Below are positions 26,610-38,629 of a stretch of DNA of 64,000 bases, piece after piece. Position 1 is the first letter of the stretch. The number at the start of each line of letters is the position of its first letter. The position numbers and the translations under genes are program-made. A model generated the notes under the pieces. The model made no database searches. It had not been told where the DNA came from and was given only the letters and a program-made list of their open reading frames with translations. The DNA is from Dermatophagoides farinae (lineage: Eukaryota; Arthropoda; Arachnida; Sarcoptiformes; Pyroglyphidae): NCBI RefSeq assembly GCF_024713945.1, contig NC_134680.1, forward strand, positions 6,321,501 through 6,385,500, written 5' to 3'.

Positions 26610-28142
26610 TAAAAAAAAAGATATAAAACACACGAATAAATGAATGACCGGGCTATATATGGATGATGATGAAGATGACGATCATCAAAGAGTTGTCGTT
26701 TTTTTTTTTGGTAGTTGAAATTAAGAAAAAAAAACAAATTCAAATGCTGCTGCTGATGCTGATGAATATTATGATGATGATGATGACATAAAAATAAATG
26801 ACCAGCGACCACTATGATGATGATGATGATGATGATGAACTGGTTTTTTTTGGAAATCGCAAATAGCAAATCTTTTTCTTTCAAAATTTATTTCACTCAC
26901 AAATTGGTGATGATCAGAAATTTCTTTTTTTTCTGTTTTCAGTTTAAAAATTGAAAATTTTCAAGTTTATGGGGAAAAAAATGAAAATTTTTTTTTTTGT
27001 TGCATAAACTGAAATGAAATGATGATGAGGCGGAGTTTTTAATTTTATCTGGCTGTTTTTTTTTCATTCATTCATCGTTGAAACCACACACACACACACA
27101 CACTATTGTCATTTTTTTCATTTATAGATCTATGGCTTTGTGTGATGTGAAAAATGATTATGTTTTTTTTTTCTTCTCCAAATGATGCTGAACACACTCG
27201 TACACACACAAAAAACAAACAAACAAACAAGGATGGCTTGATTGTGGTTGCTGATTGTTGTTTATGGCCGGTGGATTTTTTTTTGTGAATCTGTGAAAAA
27301 TAGAAAAAAAAAGATGAATTATTAATAGGCGTGGTGAAAAGAAAAAGACAAAATGTAAAAAAAATGATAAATTTGAATGCGAAAAACGCACACAGACAAA
27401 TAATTCCGGTTAATGAATTTGATTTAGAAATAAGAATCAAAAAAAAAAATTCTTCAGACGACAACTTTTTCTTTCTCTCTCTCTCTCCCTCTATTTTGAA
27501 ATGAACAACAACAACAACAACAACAAAAAAAACTTTCCATGTCTGCAAAAGAAAAAAAACGAAGACGGAGAAGAAGAAAAAAAAAAAAAGTCAAAACAAC
27601 AAAAAAATCGACATAATTCTCATCATCATCATCGACAACGATGTATTTTACCACTGCTGACCTTCTTCACACACACACACACGATGATGTTTAAAAAAAG
27701 GCGACGGCGACAAACAACAACAAAAAGAACCAGGATATCCACACACACACACATTGTATAGAGAGTGATGTGAATTCACACAAAATAAGAATCAAGGAAA
27801 ATGAAATTAAAAACAATTCCGTGTTGTTGTGGTTGAAGTTGTTGAATTGAAATTGAACAACAACAACAAAAAAAACACACAGATTGAGTTGAGTTTATTA
27901 AGATAATGCTGACACCACTTGTTGTTGATAAAAATGTTTCTAATCAATCAATCAATCATAATCATTCTAATGTCAAGATTGATTATTGATGATGATGATG
28001 ATGATGATGGATATAATTGTCATTTGGCGTTGAAAGTGTTGATTTGATTGATTGATTTTCAAAGACTAAATCAAACTGATGATGATGATCATCATCAAAC
28101 TAACCGACAATTCATTCGAATTCTATTTCGAAAGAATCAAAC
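24758..28142. other. Gene-poor stretch upstream of the zinc-finger gene
   Basis: Presumably includes the zinc-finger gene promoter and 5' UTR. Sequence is AT-rich with (GATG)/(ATG)n runs near 26000, 26163 and 26818, a T run at about 26580-26608 and (CA)n tracts. No open frame has domain-like content. Confidence 0.55.
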
Positions 28143-28675
28143 CTAAAGAATTAAAATAGCCAATTTGTTGTGTGTGCGCGCACGTAGAAAACATTCGAAT
28201 GTTGATGATTTTTGAAACTTTTTCCCCTTTATTTTTTTTGTTCCTAATTCCAAATCACCAAAAAATACAAAAACGTTGTGTCTGGTGAATCGACCCAACA
28301 AATGTTGATGTCTTAATCTCTCTTTTTTCAATTGTGTCTCAGGTGAAAACTCAATCGACGAATCAAAAACAACCACAGCAGCAATACCGTCGTCTCCTAT
28401 TCTTCCCAAGTGAATTAATTTTGAATAACAACGACAACGACAACAATGTCTCACAAAAAAAAATCTGAATTGAATTGAACAAAAACGAAAATGAAAATAG
28501 AAAAATTAATCGGATAAAAAACGGCAACCAGACCAAAAAAAAAACCAGCGCTATGAAGAAGAATAAAAAAAAATCAAACACAAATCCTCATCAGAAGAGT
28601 TATGAATTTATTTCCTTTTTCCGGCCACAGCAACAACGACATTCAATCGTTTGGATTGCGAAATACTGATTGGTA

Positions 28676-28940
28676 ATGAATCCGATTAGTATGAAAACGA
28701 ATAATAACAAGTAAATATTGAATATATCTATACCATTCAATTCAATTCATTACAATCAAAAATCTAAATCTAGCTTTTTTTTCATTCATTTCCTTATTCT
28801 GGTTTCTTTTTTCTAGGGAAAGAATTTTGTTATTATTAATCCAAATGCGTCATTTAGTTGTCGAAGATCAACAACAGCAACAGCAACAAAAACCTGTTCC
28901 AGAAACCTTTGAACAATCTTCTAAACAAAAAAAAAGTTGA
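28676..28940 (+). CDS. Possible two-exon small protein, 52 aa, function unknown
   Basis: Exon 1 at 28676-28710 ends at a good donor, CAA|GTAAAT. Exon 2 at 28817-28940 follows a long pyrimidine tract ending TTTTTTCTAG. The 106-nt intron is typical of this window, and the join keeps frame to give 52 residues: MNPISMKTNNNK, then a short hydrophobic helix ERILLLLIQMRHLVVED, a run of seven Gln, and a polar tail KPVPETFEQSS ending in lysines. A single amphipathic or membrane helix followed by a charged tail would suit a small organelle or membrane protein, but I recognise no family. Another frame of exon 2 is also open for a while, so the coding claim rests on splice-site quality and sequence character only. 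Confidence 0.33.
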
Positions 28941-31900
28941 TTTGTTTCTTTTATCGTTAAGAATCAGAATGTTTTCGATGTCCAAAACGGATTTCGATTT
29001 CTATTATTCATCATTCATATGATTTAATATCCATGATGATTTAGATCCTATGGTGATGACAGCAAGAAAAACAACAACAAAAGCAAATATTCAATCAAAT
29101 GAAATTCTCCAATAAATAGTACATATCATCATCATCATCATCATCATCATCGATAAATTCATTACACAATTCATTTGATATATATTCATTGATGATTGGA
29201 AAAAAACGAGGGAAAAATATGATTTCTCTCTCTCTTTTCATTTGGTCGTCGACATTATTGTCAAGAAGAAAAAAAAATGGATTCATTTTCTACATTTGTA
29301 AATTGATTATTGTCTATGTGATATGCAATAATTATTATGCACTTTGTGTGTGATATCGAATATCGAAAAAAATGATGATGATGATGATGATGAATTGATG
29401 ATACTAAATTATCATTGACTACCATTGATAATTATAACAAGCAACCAAGCAGCAAGCCAGCCAGCCAGCCAGCAGCAAAAAAAAAAGAACTCAGACACTG
29501 ATGCAAGGCCATTGACCACCATCATCAGTACATCGATTTTCATATATGATGATGTTTTCACCATTTACAAAAATGTCGAGATCAAAGTCGATCAAACAGA
29601 GAGAAATGACTCGAGTAAATTTTCATATTTTCATTCATCGGGTTTTTTTTCTATCATCATCTTAATCAAAAAAAAAAAAAAAAAAAAAAGAAAGATAAAT
29701 CAAATCATATTCTGGTTATTTAATTCATTTCAATTCGAGCTTCTGTATTTCATGTTTTATATGGTTAATTCGTTGTCGTATTGAAAATGACTTACACTGA
29801 ACTATTGATTATGGATGATGATGATGATGATGATGATGAAATTATATTCTTCAAATGATTAATGAAGCCAACAGAGAAAAAAAGAAAAATTTCAAGAATT
29901 TAAAAATCCAAACAACCAGAATATATATTGACGATTTATTGTCACAAAGCAAGACAGACACAGACACACGAGATAGATTTATCACTAAGAAAGAAAGAAA
30001 GAAAAAAAAATCAAATTTTTCTATTTATAGACTATATTTCCGTATATTTTCATCAAAGTTTTTTTCTGTTTTTAGTTTGTGTTTTTTTTTCTTCATTTTT
30101 TTTGTGCTCGCTGATCATTTCATATATGAAAAAAAGTAACCATGAATTATAATTAATGGATTAGGATTTTTTTGTTTTGTTTTTGTTTTTATGGAATAAC
30201 TACAAACAGAAACCTGTCAAAAAATCTTTGAGAAATGAGATTATAACAGAGAAAAAAAAATGTTTTTTTTTAGAGAAACAATTAAATGAATGATTCGTTT
30301 TCCTGTGTGTGTGTGTGAGAGAGAGAGTGGTGTTTGATGTTTGAATTGAAAATTTTTTTTTATATTTAAGTGAAAATAACGGTAAGAAGTTGCTAACCTT
30401 GAAAATTGATAGTGTTGTGTTGTAGTTGGATTCACAGCAACAAAGCAATGGAGCAATTTTTTATTTGGCTTGAAGAAAAAAAGCAACACGTATTTTTGAA
30501 CACGTTGTTGGTGATTGGTGTCCACACACTATACACAAACGACCACCATATACATTTTTTTTTTATTTCTCTCTCTGACAAAGGAAACGAATTAATGATC
30601 ACAAATGATGATGGTACGTATATTTCGCATAATTGAATGAATCATTAAAATTTATATTCGATGAAGAGAAAAAAAAACTTTTGGAAATTGCAGAAAAAAA
30701 AATGAACGGAAAGTGAATTTAAATGTAGAGAAAAAAAAACGGTTCTCATTCCACGAACAACAAAATCATTACCACAAACAAGCCAATATGAATGGGCAAT
30801 ATTTTCATTTTTTCTTTTCGAGGTCACTGGCTACCATCATCATCATAATCAAAAAAAAAAATCATTGTTGCCATACCGTCGTTGAAAACAAATTAACGGA
30901 CATTGAATATATGAAATTGCAGAAAAAATGAAATTCACCACAATTCGAATGGTCATTTTGAAAACATTCGAATCGTCGATTGTTTATTGTCATCGTTCAT
31001 TATCGATATATCGAATCATCATCAACGACAACAATCGATTGTTTTTATTTTTGGAACAACAAAAAAAAAATTCGATCGAACGTTTCTTGTTTCAAGAAAT
31101 TTTGTATTTTTTTTGATAAAAAAAACAAACAAGAAAAAAGAAAAAATTCTCACGAAAATTGGTTCTTTTTTCATCTTTTTTTGTTGTTGTTGTTGTTGTT
31201 TTCTTTTTGTTCATTTCCTTGTTTATTTTGTTGTTGTTGTTGTTGTTGTTTATTGCTCATTAAATTTATTATTATTACAGCCAAAAGAATTACATACAGC
31301 CAACAAGCAAAAAAAAAACAACCATAATAAATGATGATGATGATAATGATTTCACCTAGTTTTTATTAAATTTGAACAAAAAAAATCAACAACAACAACA
31401 ACAAAAACGACGAAAACAACAAGAACAACAAAAAAAATCAGCCGCCTTTTTTTTGCTTCGTCAATCATCATCATCATTATGATTATTAAATGAAAAGCGA
31501 AATCTCCAGACATCATTATTATCATCATAATCGAATTATAATCAATATATAAAAGAATTGAAGAACGATAAAAAAACAACAACAACAACAACAACAAAAA
31601 CGAAAAAGAAAGAAAACAAAATGTTAATTATTATGAATGATGATGATAATTGCCTTGTTTTTTTTTTGTTTTTTGTTTTTTTTTTGCTTCACTTTCTTGT
31701 TTTCTGATTAGCAGCAGCAGCAGCATGTATTTATACATGTTGTGGTGATTATGATCATTTCAAATCGGAATGATTTATCATCGTCATCATCATCATAAAG
31801 AATTTTCGATTTTGATCTGGCCATTTACATATAAAAACTATGATCATTGTGAAAAGTGCAAGTGTCTTTTTTTTATTGTTGTTGTTGTCAAATTTTCAAA

Positions 31901-32036
31901 TGAATAATAAAGTCATCTGCTTTATTTTTATGCTGTAGTCAGCATTAAAAAAAAAGACACCATGTTTCCAAAATAGAATTTCTCAGGAATTTTTTTTTTC
32001 ATCTATATTCATGTTCGATTCTGGAACCCATTACAT

Positions 32037-32057
32037 ACACACACACACACACACACA
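32037..32057. repeat. (CA)n microsatellite
   Basis: About ten CA units without interruption. Confidence 0.85.
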
Positions 32058-33843
32058 TGGTGATTCACACGTGTACACAGCAAATGATGATGATGATTGC
32101 AGCAATTGGATTTGATTTTTTTGTTTCATCATAACACACATTACGTGTTGTGTTGTTGTTTTTTTTTTTGTTTTGTTTTTCTTTCTTTGGAATTTATAAA
32201 TGGTCTGTGCAATTTTTTTTCTGGTAACCATGAAAGATAAAATTGTAACAAAAACCGACAGCAAAAAAACATTGCACATCACAAGAAACAGAAAACATAA
32301 ATGGGAAAAAAAACAAAACAAACTCACCTAATTTGATGATTTTCAATTTTGATTTTCAGTTGTTTGCGTCGATGACATTCACGTTTTTTTTTATCATCAT
32401 CATCATCGTCATCATCATCATAGAATCTTTGGATGTCATCGAATATCGAGAGAAGAAAACAAAAAATGCAAAAACAAAACTGTCATTGGAAAGTGAAAAT
32501 GAAAAAAAAAAAAATTTTTTTCCGCGCGCGCGACAATTTTTTTCTTCTTCTTGTTCGTTGTTGTCTTCGATCGTTGATCGTTATGAAGAAATGATTTTTC
32601 TTGTTGCTTACTTGCTGCTGCTGCTTACTGCTATATGATCTTTGCTAGTAAGTTGAAGATTTTCATTTTATTTTTCAAAGTAAAGAAATAAAAAAAAAGA
32701 AATCTTGATGATTGACAACGACAACGATGATGATGATGATGATGATGATGGCTGCTGCGGTGGTGGTGGTTATGGTGGTGGTTGTTGTTTGAATACAATG
32801 TTGTAGTAGTTAATGTTGTTGCAATTACAATTTTGATGGTTAATATCGGTGATGATAATGTTGATGCTTAAATGTTGGTGGTAGTCGTAGTGTGTATGTC
32901 GTCTTATAGCATTTAAAAGTTGTCTCAATATACAAACAAACACACGAAGACGACGACGACAACGACGACGAAGACGATGGAAAAAAATCCAATCAAAGAG
33001 ACTTTATTTTTCTGCTGTTTTATTCTTTCGTGGTGAATATGATCGTCACGAGATGTGTGTGTGTGTGTGTGGACTGTTGGAAATTTTTTTTTAGGAAGAA
33101 GAAAAATTTTTTCAAATCAAAAAAAAACAACGAGAAAAAAAATCATTTGAATAAATGATACGGTTTTTTTTTGTTGTGAATGGTGTGAGAATTTGAATTT
33201 GTCGATTGATTTTTGTTGTTTCATTATATTGATGATGATGATCGATTCATTTATTCATTCGATTAGTAGCCAGACACTCACACACACACACAGCGAGACA
33301 GACAGACAAATGAACAAAAAAAAAAGAAACAGAAAAAAACCGATACATACCGATTATTGTAGACACTGTATCGATACTATAGCGAAATTATCGATTTTTT
33401 TTTTTGGTTATCATTCATTTCTGTGGCTGAAATTTTATCACACATGCACACACCCACATACACAGACAAGTTTTCGATGATGATGTCAAATGAACTTTTT
33501 TTCTTTTCTTTTTAAATTCTGAATTCTGAATTTTTGGTTTTTTTTTTCATTACCCAAGAATTCTTAATACTGTGTGAAAAAAAAACACACACACACACAG
33601 AATCAGAATTTTGGTTGCAAAACAAAATCAGCGATTGGATATATTGTCATTATCATCAACCAGATAGACAGATATAATGGTATTATTTTGAAGGAAAAAA
33701 AATGATGGGAGAGAGAGGGATTCAAATGAAATGAAATCAAAAAAAAAAAAACTTGGCTACAATAAAATTTTTTTTTTTTATTTCGTTTGTCGTTCAATTT
33801 TTTTTTCTGTTTTCTCTTGTTTTTCATGATAATTTTCAATCAA

Positions 33844-33864
33844 CGACGACGACGACGACGACGA
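33844..33864. repeat. (CGA)n microsatellite
   Basis: Seven CGA units, followed by imperfect CGA/CGG/GATG continuation to about 33890. It stands out because CpG is rare in the surrounding sequence. Confidence 0.8.
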
Positions 33865-35433
33865 TAACGACGACTACGGCGACGATGATGTATGTGGTGT
33901 GTCTGCGTAAAATGGATGGCAGTAGCAAAAAAAGTTTGGCTACAACAAAATTGCTTCAACAAGAAAAAAAAATTAGCTACACTTGTATTGTCTGCGCATG
34001 TCTCGTTTTTTTTTATTTGAACGAAAAAAAAAAATTTTTTTTTTCTTCTTTGCCATAACTACGACAATAACGAAGAAGAAGATGACGACGATGACGACGA
34101 CTCAAAGATGTGTGAATGGATATCCATATGGAGCATGAATTTTATTGAATTTTTTTTTTGTTCACGATGATGATGATGATGATCCAATACAATGTTTGGA
34201 TGGAGAGAAAAATGTAGAGAGAGACGACTGTTAGGATGGCTGAATGGATGGTCAAAAATTTGAATTTTTTTACAAAACCAATTTTTCCCCCGATATGGCA
34301 CGACTATTTTACTGAATTCATGATAAAAACACTGTGTAAATATATAAATTACGAAAAGCTAAAATGAAAATTATTTACACACACACACACACACACAGAG
34401 AGGAACATGGATGAAGATAATAATTCATCTGCACATATCCATCTGGTTGGTTTTGGTTTTTGGTTTTTTTTGTTGTTGTTAAAATTCAAATTCAATCAGA
34501 AACAAAAAAAAAGGATTGACCTCTCACTCTATGTTGCTTGGCAAGAATGTTGTATTTACAATCCAATATTTGATTTCAAATTGAATTTTTTTTTCTCAAT
34601 CTAATCACGGCAATCGCACATACACAAATCTCAAAATTTTTTTTTTGCCTTTAGCCTGATGATACAGGGTTATTAAGATTAGAAAACTTGATTTTTTACA
34701 CACAGAGAAAAAATACTTTTTCTTATATTCTGTATGAAATATTGAAAATTTAAATTCTGGTTTTTTTTCGTTTTTTTTTGCGCATCCCCAAAAAAATGGA
34801 AAATGGAAAATGTATCACACTACCACTACACATCAAATGTAAAAATGGAAAAAAAATGGCTACAGTATCAGTCCATTCACACACATACTCAATGTGATGG
34901 ACTTTTTTTTTGGGTTGGCGGGTAGAAATGAAGAATGTGTGAGAGAGAAAAAAAAACCGACTAGACGATAAAACCAGACATTCAAACGCTCACACACTTC
35001 TATAGTGAAATAGAAAAAAAAAATTGGCCAAAGATCAACCCCTTTTTTTCGTTGATGATGAAAAAAATGTCAAGTTTTTTGCGCATGCTCAAAAGCATAT
35101 ATATTTTCGATACAATTTTTATCAGTGTTTGTTTGTGTGTAAGTGGACACATGAGAAAAAAAAATAAATGTGTGAGATAATATTTTTTTAAAAAAAAAGA
35201 ATGTAAAAAATGTATGTACAAAATAGCAAAAAAAAAAAAAAAAAATTTTCGCGTTCACGCATGCTTGAAATTGATATCTTTTGGTTTTTTTTTTTTGCAT
35301 TTGGCAGTGTGGCTAGTTTATTCGCCAGAGCGAGTGAGTGAATATTCTGGTTCTGGTGTTGGCAACAACAAATACGTCATGAAAATGAATGAATGTATGA
35401 AAGAAAAGAAATCGATTTGAAGTAAAATGTAAT

Positions 35434-35443
35434 TTTGGCGCGT
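35434..35443 (+). promoter_or_regulatory. E2F-like TTTTGGCGCG site in a possible promoter
   Basis: TTTTGGCGCG is followed by TTCGCGTTTCACGG, and a CCAAT element lies at 35491-35495. This is an unusually CpG-rich block for the region, and an ATG opens a 43-codon frame at 35501. Promoter function is inference. Confidence 0.3.
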
Positions 35444-35500
35444 TCGCGTTTCACGGATATTCTTGCACAATATGTTTTCGACAAAAGTAGCCAATCAAAA

Positions 35501-35632
35501 ATGAGCGAAACAACAAAAAATGAAAATGGCGCCATTCTCGACGATGGACAAAAAAAAATTTCAAATACACACAGAATTCCACAAAAACCGGATTATCGAT
35601 TAGATTTATCAATTTCTCCTTCTCTCTCTTAA
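35501..35632 (+). CDS. Possible short ORF or first coding exon, 43 aa
   Basis: The frame begins MSETTKNENGAILDDGQ and ends at a stop at 35630-35632, with balanced codons (for example GGC GCC ATT CTC GAC) unlike the homopolymer frames around it. It lies 58 nt downstream of an E2F-like/CpG block. It could be a first exon that splices before the stop, or a chance ORF. No family is recognised. Confidence 0.2.
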   Translation: MSETTKNENGAILDDGQKKISNTHRIPQKPDYRLDLSISPSLS

Positions 35633-38599
35633 TGATTTTGATCATGAAATTGATAGCATTTTGATTATGATTACCAATTGATGATGATGATGAAAATTAA
35701 TTGCATTTGAATCCAACAAAAAAAAATTTCATTGGAAAAATACAACCATCATCATCTAATGATGATCCAATATCCAATTGTTAATCGATCAATTTCGATT
35801 CATAACATTGAATAATTTTAATTTTCTGTTGTTTTTTTACAGAAAAAAAATAAAAATCCTAATGATGTCCAAATATAACCAAAGTGGACAATATATAGCA
35901 AACGGCCAGACAGAATAAAATCAAAAAAAAAAAAAAAAATTCTTCGTCATTGACAACAACAGCAGCAACAAAATCTACAAATTAATTTAGCCCTTTTGTT
36001 GTTGTTCAGAATTCAGAATGTTACAATTCAATTCAATTTGGTTGGTCATTATTAATGTTAATGTATTTTTGATGGTTTTTTTATTCTTTGTCTTTTTCTG
36101 GTAAAAACTGTTGTTGTCTGGATGTTTTTTGTGTGTGTGCGCGTTTGTTTGGTGTAATGATGATGATCATCAATAAAAATTTTAAAATTTTCTTTTCCAC
36201 TTGTGTGTGTGTGCATGAATGTTCTGAATTTGGTTTGTTAACCCTTTTTGTGCCCATCCAATCCTGCTAATGTTTGCCATCCACAATACATTACACATCA
36301 CACATTGGACACTGACACTTTATTGATAGTTTTTTTTCTTCTTCTTCTTGATCATCATCATTTGATGATTTTACAAAATCAAAGAGAGAGAAAGAGAAGA
36401 AAAAATAAATTATTTCTCTGACTATAAATTGGCCATTGGTGTGCGATATAGTAGTGGTGAACTGCATTTTCCTCATCAATTTCAACGATGATGATGATGA
36501 TGATGATGGTGGTGGAATGAAATTGTAAAATTAAAATTACCTGCGAAAATTTTTTTTCTTTTTCTTTTTTTTCGTTTTTATTCATTTCCTTTTTGGCTAC
36601 AATTACACTCGCAGTGTGTGTGTGTGTGTTTGTGTTACTGTAGCCAAAAATGTTTGCTTGTCCAATCCGGTTGGTAGCAGTTTTGTAAAGTGGTGATGGT
36701 TGGTGGGTGGTGGGACATCATATAGCCTCCTTTGTAGTTAATTATTGCATAACAATCGCACACACACACACACACATATCAAACTTGTTGATAAATTGAA
36801 AAAGAATGAAGGAAAAAAAATTTTTGTTTTTTTTTTATCTCGATTCCATGGAATTTTGTTTTTTTTTCTTTTTCAAATTTTAAAATCGATATATACCAAA
36901 ACACACACTGAATCAGCAGTGTGTGTGTGTGTGTGTGTGTAAGTGTGGGTATTGGAAACAAACACGGTTGAATGATTAAACATTATTTTGCTCCAAAAAA
37001 AATTCAAATTTTAAATTGTCAAATGACAAGAATTTCGCATTGATTGAAGCTTGTTGCTTTTTTGTTGTTGTTGTTTTCTGTGTGGCATTTCTCGATATTA
37101 TGATGAATATCTCACTTCTTCTATCACAACAACAACGAAAAAATTTGACCGTTTTAGTCCATCATCATCATTTGGTGGAATTTTTTTTTCTATTTCTCAC
37201 ACATTTTATTTCCAAACATTCGATTTATTCATTTGGAAAAAAAACCAGAAAAAAAACAACAACAACAACAACAAAGAACTGAATTTAAGATTTGGTTTTT
37301 TTTCTGGTTTCTGCCAATATTCAAAATTCAATTCAATTCACACACACAACAAACAACAAACAACACATATTGGATCCCCAGAGGGATATTTATCGATTGG
37401 AATAAATCAAACAATTTCAATCATTCATTCATACGCCTACTGGAGATTAAATAAAATCAAAAAAAAAAATCTGTTTGTGTGTGTGTACACTCCTTTTTTT
37501 TCATTTCATTTTTTCATTTTTTATTCCATTCATTCATATTCATTCATTCATTCATGGAACATGAAATATACAATGAAAATTCTGCAATACAAACATGAGT
37601 GCAGCAACAAAAAAAAATGAAAAAAAATTCACATATGTTTAAAGAATTTGTTTTCACAGAAAACAGAAACAGAAACAGAATATCCCACAAGAGAATCTTT
37701 TGAATTTGTTCTTCTTATTTTTAGTGTTGTTTAGAATATGGACAGAATTAAAGAGATTCTTTTTTGTTGTTGCTGTTGTTGGTTCTTGGATGGATTCTGG
37801 TTTTTTTCAAAATTTAAATATTTTTTTTCCTTCACGCATGTGCATTTTTATTCGCCATATTTGATACGTTTTAATTAATTCTTAATTCAAACATACAGCA
37901 GCCAGAAAGCCAGATATCAATGCTGTGCGATGGGTACATTTTCGTGAAAAGATAAATAAATGTAGCGAGATTGATGAAAAAAAAAATAATCCTGTATATT
38001 GAACACGCATGCGTCTTGTTAATTCCAAATCTACATTAGTGTGAAAAAAAATACAGTTTACATCTACACAGAACCTAGAGAATTAGAGAAAAGTTTTCAT
38101 TCATTTGAAAAGTTCATTCAATGTCAATCGCTTATCTGGATATGATTCTTTGTTCGCTACATACATACACATACACACACATAGAGAATCACAATCATTT
38201 TTATCATTTGGGTTCAATTTGGAATTTTTTTTTTTTTTTTTTGGTTCGTTGGTTGGCTGGTGGCTGGAACTTTTTTTTTGTGGAAAAAAATGAGTAGTTT
38301 TTTCTCTGTTTTTTTTTCTTGAGAAAGACTATTATCCCTGGTGTCCCGCCTGTCTGGATCAAGTTTTTTTTGTTGCTGTTTTTTTTCGCGCTATTTTTTT
38401 TTCTTTTGGTCGATAACCATGTTTTTTTGACACAAGCGCAGAATGGAAAAAAACGAGACCCTTTTTTTCACTTTTTTTTCACATGGATCAAAATGATTTG
38501 TGTGAAAAGAATTTTTTTTTGTTGTTGTTGCCGCTGTTGCTGCCGTTGCTTTGGTCGAATTGTAATAAGGTCCTTGGCCGTTTCTTTTCTCTGCAGCCA

Positions 38600-38629
38600 A
38601 TGATGATGATGATGATGATGATGATGATG
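38600..38629. repeat. (ATG)10 microsatellite
   Basis: Ten uninterrupted ATG units. Confidence 0.9.

Larger units (their letters stand above)
28941..35433. other. Gene-poor, repeat-rich stretch
   Basis: Contains (CAT)n at about 29128, (GAT)n at 29813, (TTG)n at 31183 and 31232, (CA)n at 32037, a CpG-rich CGCGCGCGCG near 32523 and a (CGA)n run at 33844. No open frame here looks like a conserved protein. It may hold introns or non-coding exons of flanking genes. Confidence 0.5.

Noticed and set aside
29452-29475. AGCC/AGCA tandem units as a CRISPR-like array
   Set aside because: A short microsatellite with no spacers, and CRISPR arrays are not expected in animal nuclear DNA.
37051-37620. 189-codon plus-strand frame
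   Set aside because: Low-complexity residues from simple repeats, with no conserved motif.
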